Part shown: positions 27,048-34,049 of the stretch, one piece after another
Numbering within the stretch: position 1 is the first letter of the stretch
Layout: every line of letters starts with the position of its first letter
Assembly: GCA_019635285.1 (NCBI GenBank)
Contig: JAHBZS010000051.1
Span: forward strand, 1 to 34,049
Source: Rubrivivax sp.
GTDB lineage: Bacteria > Pseudomonadota > Gammaproteobacteria > Burkholderiales > Burkholderiaceae_C
Direction of reading: 5' to 3'
Length of the DNA: 34,049 nt
Program-made: the position numbers and the translations under genes
The notes under the pieces: generated by a model
What the model was told of the DNA's origin: nothing
Databases searched by the model: none
The model's input: only the letters and a program-made list of their open reading frames with translations

Positions 27048-28550
27048 ATGAAGAAACTCATCGCAATCCTGGCCCTGGGCATCGCCGCCCTGGGCCTTTC
27101 GGGGGCGGCGCTGGCGCAGGACAGCGCGGCCTCCGCACCGGCAGCGGCCGCCTCGGCCGCAGCGGAACCGGCCGCCCCGGCGGCGGCGGCCGAAGCCGCA
27201 TCGGCGCCGGCCGCCGCCGCGCCCACGGCCAACAAGGGCGACGTCGCCTGGATGATGGTGGCCACGCTGCTGGTCATCATGATGACGGTGCCGGGCCTGG
27301 CGCTGTTCTACGGCGGCCTGGTGCGCAGCAAGAACATGCTGTCGGTCCTGATGCAGGTGATGGTGACCTTCTCGCTGATCGTCGTCGTCTGGTGCATCTA
27401 CGGCTACAGCCTGGCCTTCACCGAGAACAACAACTTCATCGGCGGCTTCGACCGGCTGTTCCTGAAGGGGCTGTTCGACCCGACGACGGGCAGCTTCGCG
27501 ATGGGCGCCACCTTCAGCAAGGGCGTGGTCATCCCGGAGCTGCTGTTCGCGGCGTTCCAGGCCACCTTCGCCGGCATCACCTGCTGCCTGATCGTCGGCG
27601 CCTTCGCCGAGCGCATCAAGTTCTCGGCGGTGCTGCTGTTCAGCGTGCTGTGGTTCACCTTCAGCTACGCGCCGATCGCGCACATGGTCTGGTTCTGGAT
27701 GGGCCCGGATGCCTACACCGCGGCGGGTGTCGTGGACGAGCTGAACGCCAAGGCCGGCCTGATCTGGCAGTGGGGCGCGCTGGACTTCGCCGGCGGCACG
27801 GTGGTGCACATCAACGCCGCTGTCGCCGGCCTGGTGGGGGCGTACATGATCGGCAAGCGCGTCGGCTACGGCCGCGAGGCGATGGCGCCGCACAACCTGC
27901 CGCTGACCATGGTCGGGGCCTCGCTGCTGTGGGTCGGCTGGTTCGGCTTCAACGCCGGCTCGGCCCTGGAAGCCAGCAACAGCGCGGTGCTCGCGTTCAT
28001 GAACACCTTCAGCGCCACCGCCGCGGCGGTGCTGGGCTGGTCGCTGGGTGAGACGCTGATGCGCGGCAAGGCCTCGATGCTGGGTGCGGCCTCGGGTGCG
28101 GTGGCCGGCCTGGTGGCCATCACGCCGGCGGCCGGCAACGTCGGCCTGATGGGCGCGGTGGTCATCGGCTTCATCGCCGGCTTTGCCTGCCTGTGGGGGG
28201 TCAACGGCCTGAAGCGCATGCTCGGCGCCGACGACTCGCTGGACGTGTTCGGCGTGCACGGCGTCGGCGGCATCGTCGGCGCGCTGCTCACCGGCGTGTT
28301 CAACACGCAGGACCTGGGCGGCCCCGGCCTGGTCACCGACTGGGTCACCGCCACGGTCGGCTCCAACGGCATCGCCGCGCAGGTGTGGATCCAGCTGAAG
28401 GCGGTGGTGCTCACCGTCGTCTGGTCGGCCGTGGTGGCGTTCATCGCCTTCAAGATCGTCGATCTGACCATCGGGCTGCGCGTCACCGAAGAGGAAGAGC
28501 GCGAGGGCCTGGACATCAGCTCGCACGGCGAGACGGCCTACAGCAAGTAG
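27048..28550 (+). CDS. amtB: Ammonium transporter AmtB
   Basis: A 500 aa Amt/Rh family ammonium channel in the inner membrane. A cleavable signal peptide (about residues 1-23, ALAQ) is followed by an Ala/Pro-rich segment of about 37 residues. The 11-helix Amt core then starts at DVAWMMVATLLVIMM. The twin pore histidines are in TVVHINAAVA (His254) and FGVHGVGGIV (His404), and GLALFYGGLVRSKN is the usual first-helix signature. The C-terminal cytoplasmic tail that meets GlnK is present (VDLTIGLRVTEEEEREGLD). It lies 90 bp after glnK, with a GGAAG site before the ATG. A strong terminator follows. Confidence 0.96.
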   Translation: MKKLIAILALGIAALGLSGAALAQDSAASAPAAAASAAAEPAAPAAAAEAASAPAAAAPTANKGDVAWMMVATLLVIMMTVPGLALFYGGLVRSKNMLSVLMQVMVTFSLIVVVWCIYGYSLAFTENNNFIGGFDRLFLKGLFDPTTGSFAMGATFSKGVVIPELLFAAFQATFAGITCCLIVGAFAERIKFSAVLLFSVLWFTFSYAPIAHMVWFWMGPDAYTAAGVVDELNAKAGLIWQWGALDFAGGTVVHINAAVAGLVGAYMIGKRVGYGREAMAPHNLPLTMVGASLLWVGWFGFNAGSALEASNSAVLAFMNTFSATAAAVLGWSLGETLMRGKASMLGAASGAVAGLVAITPAAGNVGLMGAVVIGFIAGFACLWGVNGLKRMLGADDSLDVFGVHGVGGIVGALLTGVFNTQDLGGPGLVTDWVTATVGSNGIAAQVWIQLKAVVLTVVWSAVVAFIAFKIVDLTIGLRVTEEEEREGLDISSHGETAYSK

Positions 28551-28578
28551 CGTCTTCAGCAGCATTTGGGCGAGTTGG

Positions 28579-28604
28579 GGGCTGCCTGCGGGCAGCCCTT
28601 TTTT
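28579..28604 (+). terminator. Rho-independent terminator after amtB
   Basis: GGGCTGCC (28579-28586) pairs fully with GGCAGCCC (28591-28598) around a 4-nt TGCG loop, and six T's follow directly (28599-28604). It separates the nitrogen operon from gshA. Confidence 0.93.
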
Positions 28605-28620
28605 GTGACCCTGCGCTCCT

Positions 28621-28626
28621 TAGAAT
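28621..28626 (+). promoter_or_regulatory. Candidate -10 box of gshA (leaderless)
   Basis: TAGAAT ends 7 nt before the ATG at 28634, in the gap after the amtB terminator. There is no Shine-Dalgarno, so transcription may start at or very near the start codon. The -35 is weak. Confidence 0.45.
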
Positions 28627-28633
28627 GCCAGCC

Positions 28634-29911
28634 ATGGTCCCGCATCTCATCACCTCGCTGAACGGCCCGATCAACGAGCTGGAGCAGCGCATCCTGGAGT
28701 CGATGCCGGCCATCGAGCGCTGGTTCAGGCTCGAATGGATGGAGCACACGCCGCCGTTCTATTGCGCGGTGGACCTGCGCAACGCCGGGTTCAAGCTGGC
28801 GCCGGTGGACACCGACCTGTTCCCCGGCGGCTTCAACCACCTGACGCCCGAGATGCTGCCGCTGGCGGTGCAGGCGGCGATGGCGGCCATCGAGAAGATC
28901 TGCCCCGAGGCCAAGAACCTGCTGCTGCTGCCCGGCACGCAGGTGCGCAACACCTTCTACCTGGCCAGCGTGCAGCAGCTGGTGTCGGTGTTCACGCAGG
29001 CCGGCCTGAACGTGCGCCTGGGCGCGCTCGACCCGGCGGTGAAGCAGGCGCAGCGGCTGCCGCTGGCCGACGGCAGCGAGCTGCTGCTCGAGCCGCTGGT
29101 GCGCACGCGCGGCCGCCTCGGGCTGAAGAACTTCGACCCCTGCACCATCCTGCTCAACACCGACCTCGCCGAAGGCGTGCCGGCGGTGCTGCAGAACCTG
29201 CACGAGCAGTACCTGCTGCCGCCGCTGCATGCCGGCTGGGGCGTGCGCCGCAAGTCGCATCATCTGCGCAGCTATGAGGAGCTGGCCAAGAAGTTCGCCA
29301 AGCTGCTGGGCATGGACCCGTGGCTCATCAACCCGATGTACGCGCATTGCGGCAAGGTCGACGTGGCGCAGCGTGACGGGCTGGACTGCGTGCGCGGCCA
29401 TGTCGAGACGCTGCTCGGCAAGATCAAGCGCAAGTACAAGGAATACGGCATCAACGAGCGGCCCTTCGTCGTCGTCAAACCCGATGCCGGCTCCAGCGGC
29501 AAGGGCATCCTGACGGTGCGCGACCCGAAGGACCTGGACGGGCTGCCGCAGTGCGCCGGCCAGGGCGAGCCGGCGGGCGGCGCCATCGTCGTGCAGGAAG
29601 GCGTGCCGACCTACGAGCGCATGAACGACGCGGTGGCCGAGCCGGTGGTCTACATGATCGACCGCTACGTCGTCGGCGGCTTCTACCGCATCCATGCCGA
29701 CCGCGGCATCGACGAGAACCTCAGCGCGCCCGGCTCGCGCTACGTGCCGCTGGCCTTCGCCTCCAGCGCGCAGCTGCCGCGGCGTGGCGAGAAGCCCGGC
29801 GCCAGCGCGCCGAACCGCTTCTACATGTACGGCGTCATCGCGCGCCTGGCCATGGTCGCCGCCAGCTACGAGCTGGAGGCCACCGACCCCGAGGCCGAGG
29901 TCTACGCCTGA
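28634..29911 (+). CDS. gshA: Glutamate-cysteine ligase, proteobacterial type
   Basis: A 425 aa enzyme that joins glutamate and cysteine with ATP, the first step of glutathione synthesis. It matches the GshA class typical of beta/acidithiobacilli-type proteobacteria (TIGR02049-like), not the E. coli class. Landmarks are [20 protein letters not shown] (about residue 63), [33 protein letters not shown], and the ATP-site-like [23 protein letters not shown] 28634 is preferred over the in-frame ATG at 28625, which would overlap the -10 box. It opens a run of four close genes ending in gshB, with kup starting 26 nt after its stop. Confidence 0.93.
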   Translation: MVPHLITSLNGPINELEQRILESMPAIERWFRLEWMEHTPPFYCAVDLRNAGFKLAPVDTDLFPGGFNHLTPEMLPLAVQAAMAAIEKICPEAKNLLLLPGTQVRNTFYLASVQQLVSVFTQAGLNVRLGALDPAVKQAQRLPLADGSELLLEPLVRTRGRLGLKNFDPCTILLNTDLAEGVPAVLQNLHEQYLLPPLHAGWGVRRKSHHLRSYEELAKKFAKLLGMDPWLINPMYAHCGKVDVAQRDGLDCVRGHVETLLGKIKRKYKEYGINERPFVVVKPDAGSSGKGILTVRDPKDLDGLPQCAGQGEPAGGAIVVQEGVPTYERMNDAVAEPVVYMIDRYVVGGFYRIHADRGIDENLSAPGSRYVPLAFASSAQLPRRGEKPGASAPNRFYMYGVIARLAMVAASYELEATDPEAEVYA

Positions 29912-29937
29912 CCGCGGCGCCACGCGCCACGCCTGCC

Positions 29938-31821
29938 TTGAGTAACGCCTCCGCCCCGCGCAGCCCCGCTGCCCTGGCCGCGCTCACGCTCGGTGCCCTC
30001 GGCGTCGTCTACGGCGACATAGGCACCAGCCCGCTGTATGCGCTGAAGGAGGTGTTCCACGGCGGGCACGTGGCGACCACGCCGGAGAACATCCTCGGCG
30101 TGCTGTCGCTGATCTTCTGGACGATCACCATCATCGTCTCGCTGAAGTACGTGCTGCTCATCCTGCGCGCCGACAACAACGGCGAAGGCGGGCTGATCGC
30201 CATGCTGGCGCTGGCCACGCACGCGGTGCGCGACAAGCCCAGGCTGCGCGACGCGCTGATGATGGTCGGGCTGTTCGGCACTGCCATCTTCTACGGCGAC
30301 GGCGTCATCACGCCGGCGATTTCGGTGCTGTCGGCGGTGGAGGGCCTGGAAGTCGCCGCGCCGGCGCTGCACCACGTGGTGATCCCCATCACGCTGGTCG
30401 TGCTGACCGCGCTGTTCGCGGTGCAGCGCTTCGGCACCGCCGGCATCGGCAAGGCCTTCGGGCCGGTGACGCTGGTGTGGTTCTTCGTGCTGGTGGCGCT
30501 GGGGCTGCCGCACGTTCTGCACAACCCGCAGGTGCTGGTGGCGCTGAACCCGGCCTACGCGGTCGGCTTCTTCGCGCAGAACCCGCTGGTCGCCTTCATC
30601 GGCCTGGGCGCGGTGGTGCTGTGCGTGACCGGCGGCGAGGCGCTGTACGCCGACATGGGCCACTTCGGGCGGCTGCCGATCCGCATCGCCTGGTACGGCT
30701 TCGTCATGCCGGCGCTGGTCATCAACTACTTCGGCCAGGGCGCGATGCTGCTCGCCGATCCGGCGGCGATCGAGAACCCGTTCTACCTGATGGCGCCCGA
30801 ATGGGCGCGGCTGCCGCTGGTGTTCCTGGCCACCGCGGCCACGGTGATCGCCTCGCAGGCGCTGATCTCGGCGGCCTTCTCGGTGACCAAGCAGGCGGTG
30901 CAGCTGGGCATCCTGCCGCGCATGCGCATCCTGCACACCTCGGTGCGCGACACCGGCCAGATCTACGTGCCTTTCGTCAACTGGGGGCTGTACGTGTTCA
31001 TCGTGCTGGCGGTGGCGCTGTTCAGGAGCTCGTCGAACCTGGCCTCGGCCTACGGCATCGCGGTGACGCTGGACATGACCATCACCACGGTGATGACCTT
31101 CTTCGTGCTGCGCTACGGCTGGAAGTACCCGCTGGCGCTGTGCCTGCTGGCCACCGGCTTCTTCTTCGTCATCGACATCACCTTCTTCGCCAGCAACCTG
31201 CTCAAGCTGGTGGCGGGCGGCTGGTTCCCGCTGGTCATCGGCATCGGCATGTTCACGCTGATGGTCACCTGGCGCAGCGGCCGGCGGCTGATGGCCGAGC
31301 GCCTGAAGCACGATGCCATCGACCTGAAGAGCTTCCTCGACGCGGTGTTCATCAGCCCGCCGGCACGCGTGCAGGGCACGGCGGTGTTCCTCAGCGCCGA
31401 GCCCGACATCACGCCGAATGCGCTGCTGCACAACCTGAAGCACAACAAGGTCTTCCACGAGCACAACCTGTTCGTCGCCGTGCGCCACCACGACGTGCCC
31501 TGGATCGGCTTCGACAAGCGCATCGAGATGGAACCCTTGGGGCACGATTGCTGGCAGGTGATCCTGCACTTCGGCTTCAAGAACGAACCGGACGTGCCCG
31601 AGGCGCTGCAGCTGCTCGCCGGCCGCGGGGTGCCGATGGACGAGATGGACACCAGCTACTTCCTGTCGCGCGACATCGTCATGCCGAGCATCGGCGAGGG
31701 CATGGCGCTGTGGCGCGAGAAGCTGTTCGCCAGCATGCACCTCAATGCCGCGGCGGCCGCCGACTTCCTGAACCTGCCGGCCAACCGCATCGTCGAGCTG
31801 GGCTCCAAGGTCGAGATCTGA
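29938..31821 (+). CDS. kup: Kup family potassium transporter
   Basis: A 627 aa KUP/HAK/KT potassium uptake protein with about 12 membrane helices and a cytoplasmic C-terminal domain. Family landmarks are [19 protein letters not shown] (about residues 19-37), [34 protein letters not shown], and the end [18 protein letters not shown]. It lines up well with E. coli Kup along its length. No ATG exists between the gshA stop and the conserved N-terminus. TTG 29938 gives [16 protein letters not shown] and a normal length; no Shine-Dalgarno is visible, so it probably depends on coupling to gshA. The CTG overlapping the gshA stop is a poorer option. Its stop lies 2 nt before the benE start. Confidence 0.93.
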   Translation: MSNASAPRSPAALAALTLGALGVVYGDIGTSPLYALKEVFHGGHVATTPENILGVLSLIFWTITIIVSLKYVLLILRADNNGEGGLIAMLALATHAVRDKPRLRDALMMVGLFGTAIFYGDGVITPAISVLSAVEGLEVAAPALHHVVIPITLVVLTALFAVQRFGTAGIGKAFGPVTLVWFFVLVALGLPHVLHNPQVLVALNPAYAVGFFAQNPLVAFIGLGAVVLCVTGGEALYADMGHFGRLPIRIAWYGFVMPALVINYFGQGAMLLADPAAIENPFYLMAPEWARLPLVFLATAATVIASQALISAAFSVTKQAVQLGILPRMRILHTSVRDTGQIYVPFVNWGLYVFIVLAVALFRSSSNLASAYGIAVTLDMTITTVMTFFVLRYGWKYPLALCLLATGFFFVIDITFFASNLLKLVAGGWFPLVIGIGMFTLMVTWRSGRRLMAERLKHDAIDLKSFLDAVFISPPARVQGTAVFLSAEPDITPNALLHNLKHNKVFHEHNLFVAVRHHDVPWIGFDKRIEMEPLGHDCWQVILHFGFKNEPDVPEALQLLAGRGVPMDEMDTSYFLSRDIVMPSIGEGMALWREKLFASMHLNAAAAADFLNLPANRIVELGSKVEI

Positions 31822-31823
31822 GC

Positions 31824-32993
31824 TTGCAGCGCTTCTGGCAGGACCTGTCGCTGTCCGCGGTGGTCGCGGGCTTCGTGGCCGTGCTCGTCGGCTTCACCAG
31901 TTCGGTGGTCATCGTCTTCGCCGCGGCGCAGGCGCTGGGCGCGACATCGGCGCAGACCACGTCGTGGATCTGGGCGCTGGGGCTGGGCATGGGGGCCACG
32001 TCCATCGGCCTGTCGCTGTGGACGCGCCAGCCGGTGCTGACCGCCTGGTCCACGCCGGGCGCGGCGCTCATCGCCGGCAGCAGCGGCTACGGCCTGGGCG
32101 AGGCCGTCGGCGCCTTCGTCGCCTGCAGTGCGCTGATCGTGCTGGCCGGCGTGACGCGCGGCTTCGAGCGTGTGATGGACCGCATTCCGCAGGCCATCGC
32201 CGCGGCCTTGCTGGCCGGCGTGCTGGCGCGCTTCGGCCTGGACGCCGTGGGGGCCGTGAAGACGGCGCCGCTGCTGGTGTGCGCGATGACCCTGGTGTTC
32301 CTGCTCGGGCGGCGCCTGTGGCCGCGCTATGCGGTGCCGGGCGTGCTGCTGGCGGGCATCGCCGTGGCCGCCGCGCAGGGGCGCATGAACACCGCGTCCA
32401 TCGTCTGGGACATGGCGCAGCCGGTGTGGACCACGCCGGTCTTCAGCCTCGGCGCGCTGGTCGGCCTGGGCCTGCCGCTGTTCGTGGTGACGATGGCCTC
32501 GCAGAACCTGCCCGGCGTGGCCGCGCAGCGCGCCGCGGGCTATGCGACGCCGGTGTCGCCGAGCATCACCGTCACCGGCGTGGCCGGCGTGCTGCTGGCG
32601 CCCTTCGGCGGCTATGCCTTCAACCTGGCGGCCATCACCGCGGCCATCTGCATGGGGCGCGAGGCGCAGGAAGACCCGGCGCGGCGCTACGTCGCCGCGG
32701 TGGCGGCGGGCGTGTTCTATGTCGCGCTGGGCCTGGTCGGCGGCGCCGTGGTCGGGCTGCTGCATGCCTTCCCGCGCGAGCTGGTGCTGGCCGTGGCCGG
32801 CCTGGCGCTGCTGGGCACCATCGCCGGCGGCCTGGCCGCGGCGCTGAAGGACGAGGCGCACCGCGACGCGGCGGGGCTGACCTTCCTGGTGACGCTGTCC
32901 GGCGTCACGCTGCTGGGCATCGGCTCGGCCTTCTGGGGCGTGCTCGCGGGCAGCCTGGCGCTGTTGATGCAACACTACCGACCCCGAGCCTGA
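31824..32993 (+). CDS. benE: BenE family benzoate/H+ symporter-like transporter
   Basis: A 389 aa inner-membrane protein with about 12 hydrophobic helices. The N-terminus QRFWQDLSLSAVVAGFVAVLVGF is the characteristic BenE start, followed by RQPVLTAWSTPGAAL and later FVVTMASQNLPGVAAQRAAGY and APFGGYAFNLAAITAAICMG. The family imports benzoate in Acinetobacter, but many members have unknown substrates, so benzoate here is not shown. The start is TTG 31824, only 2 nt after the kup stop; no ATG precedes the conserved region. It lies 12 bp before gshB. No benzoate degradation genes adjoin it; mobA is 30 kb away. Confidence 0.92.
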   Translation: MQRFWQDLSLSAVVAGFVAVLVGFTSSVVIVFAAAQALGATSAQTTSWIWALGLGMGATSIGLSLWTRQPVLTAWSTPGAALIAGSSGYGLGEAVGAFVACSALIVLAGVTRGFERVMDRIPQAIAAALLAGVLARFGLDAVGAVKTAPLLVCAMTLVFLLGRRLWPRYAVPGVLLAGIAVAAAQGRMNTASIVWDMAQPVWTTPVFSLGALVGLGLPLFVVTMASQNLPGVAAQRAAGYATPVSPSITVTGVAGVLLAPFGGYAFNLAAITAAICMGREAQEDPARRYVAAVAAGVFYVALGLVGGAVVGLLHAFPRELVLAVAGLALLGTIAGGLAAALKDEAHRDAAGLTFLVTLSGVTLLGIGSAFWGVLAGSLALLMQHYRPRA

Positions 32994-33005
32994 ACCGACC
33001 CTGCC

Positions 33006-33962
33006 GTGAACCTGCTGTTCGTTGCCGACCCGCTGGAGCTATTCAAGCCCTACAAGGATTCCACCTTCGCGATGATGCGCGAGGCCGCCGCGCGCGGCCA
33101 TGTCGTGTGGGCTTGCGAGCCCGCGCAGCTGCACTGGCAGCGCGGCGCGCCGGTGCGCGCGGCCGTGCGCCGCCTCGTGCTCAGCGGATCGCTGGGCCCC
33201 GATTGGTACGAGGCCAGCGACGCGGAAGTGCGCGGCCTGTGCGACTTCGACGCGGTGCTGATGCGCAAGGATCCGCCCTTCGACAGCGAGTACTTCTACG
33301 CCACGCACCTGCTGCAGCGTGCCGAGGCCGACGGCGCGCGCGTCTTCAACTCGCCGCGGGCGCTGCGCGACCACCCCGAGAAGCTGGCGATCATGGAGTT
33401 CCCGCAGTACATCGGCCCGACGCTGGTGACGCGCAGCGCCGACGACGTGCGCGCCTTCCATGCCGAGCACCGCGACATCATCCTCAAGCCGCTGGACGGC
33501 ATGGGCGGCATGGGCATCTTCCGCGTCAATGCCGACGGCCTGAACCTGGGCAGCATCATCGAGACGCTGAACCGCCAGGGCGAGCAGACGCTGATGGTGC
33601 AGCGCTACCTGCCCGAGATCGTCAAGGGCGACAAGCGCATCCTGGTGATCGACGGCGAGCCGGTGCCATTCTCGCTGGCGCGCATCCCGCAGGGCAGCGA
33701 GATCCGCGGCAACCTGGCCGCCGGCGGCAAGGGCGTGGCCCAGCCCCTGAGCGAGCGCGACCGCGAGATCGCCACGGCCATCGGCCAGGTGCTGGCACCG
33801 CGCGGCCTGCTGCTGGCCGGGCTGGACGTGATCGGCGACAGCCTCACCGAGATCAACGTCACCAGCCCCACCTGCTTCCAGGAAATCGCACAGCAGACCG
33901 GCTTCAACGTCGCTGGCATGTTCATCGACGCGCTGGAGCGCGCGCTGGCGGCCGGGCGCTGA
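33006..33962 (+). CDS. gshB: Glutathione synthetase
   Basis: A 318 aa ATP-grasp enzyme that adds glycine to gamma-glutamylcysteine. It begins MNLLFVADPLELFKPYKDST, a typical GshB N-terminus, then FDAVLMRKDPPFDSEY (about residues 81-96) and NSPRALRDHPEKL. The ATP-binding segment KPLDGMGGMGIF (about 160-171) and the late GLDVIGDSLTEINVTSPT follow, all highly conserved in the family. The start is GTG 33006. It is the last gene of the gshA-kup-benE-gshB run, so both glutathione steps share one unit. Confidence 0.95.
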   Translation: MNLLFVADPLELFKPYKDSTFAMMREAAARGHVVWACEPAQLHWQRGAPVRAAVRRLVLSGSLGPDWYEASDAEVRGLCDFDAVLMRKDPPFDSEYFYATHLLQRAEADGARVFNSPRALRDHPEKLAIMEFPQYIGPTLVTRSADDVRAFHAEHRDIILKPLDGMGGMGIFRVNADGLNLGSIIETLNRQGEQTLMVQRYLPEIVKGDKRILVIDGEPVPFSLARIPQGSEIRGNLAAGGKGVAQPLSERDREIATAIGQVLAPRGLLLAGLDVIGDSLTEINVTSPTCFQEIAQQTGFNVAGMFIDALERALAAGR

Positions 33963-33974
33963 GTTCGGCCGAGC

Positions 33975-34026
33975 GCGCATAGCGGTAGCGAGCGGAACAT
34001 TGAGGCTGCTTGCGGCGCATAGCGGT
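33975..34026 (+). repeat. Pair of 12-bp direct repeats after gshB
   Basis: GCGCATAGCGGT occurs at 33975-33986 and 34015-34026, 40 bp apart. The first copy is followed by AGCGAGCG and the second by CGCTCGTC, so the flanks are partly complementary (CGAGCG/CGCTCG). I see no gene in 33963-34049. This may be the edge of a repeat or a 3' hairpin region that continues past the window. Confidence 0.45.
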
Positions 34027-34049
34027 CGCTCGTCGACTTCGTGCGCGCC

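Overview
The window is about 34 kb of very GC-rich, densely packed chromosomal DNA. The gene families point to a betaproteobacterium of the order Burkholderiales, probably the Rubrivivax/Leptothrix/Methylibium side. Supporting features are a PhaM-type PHB granule protein, a DUF3567 protein, a methionine synthase split into two genes, the proteobacterial-type GshA and an SAH riboswitch. This placement is inferred from remembered family resemblance, not from a search. I see no rRNA, tRNA, CRISPR array, insertion sequence or prophage. Nothing stands out as recently acquired, except possibly the orphan vsr gene.

Layout. (1) 1-10141, minus strand. In transcription order this holds a fumarylacetoacetate-hydrolase family gene with a C-terminal frameshift, a membrane-anchored retropepsin-like protease, phaM, a FIST-domain sensor protein, and the glycolate oxidase genes glcD-glcE-(methyltransferase)-glcF. 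It ends with mobA (3-hydroxybenzoate 4-monooxygenase) and a partial, uncertain reading frame at the window edge. (2) 10173-13897, plus strand: a DUF3108 envelope protein, a DUF3567 protein and a tandem AAA+ ATPase. (3) 13904-14275, minus strand: a short Vsr-type endonuclease. (4) 14442-20538, plus strand: an MHYT-GGDEF-EAL cyclic-di-GMP protein, then methionine synthase in two genes with an S-adenosylhomocysteine riboswitch between them. (5) 20703-24072, plus strand: a DUF1800 lipoprotein and a Tat-exported DUF1501 protein, convergent with and slightly overlapping comM (minus strand). (6) 25646-28604: an NtrC site and a sigma-54 promoter driving a TorF-type porin, glnK and amtB, closed by a clear intrinsic terminator. 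(7) 28634-33962, plus strand: gshA, kup, a benE-family transporter and gshB, tightly spaced and using ATG, TTG, TTG and GTG starts.

How the genes work together. GlcDEF oxidises glycolate to glyoxylate. MobA feeds 3-hydroxybenzoate into protocatechuate. The two MetH halves together should rebuild a cobalamin-dependent methionine synthase, with only the cobalamin/folate half directly behind the SAH riboswitch. The porin-GlnK-AmtB group is a nitrogen-starvation ammonium uptake module. The last operon combines both steps of glutathione synthesis with a potassium transporter and a benzoate-type transporter.

I did not find a wholly new multi-gene system. The items most worth follow-up are the SAH riboswitch with its apparent mutually exclusive helices, the methyltransferase embedded in the glc operon, the perfect palindrome over the glcD promoter, the two-ring AAA+ protein of unknown function, the gshA-kup-benE-gshB grouping, and the FAH-family frameshift.
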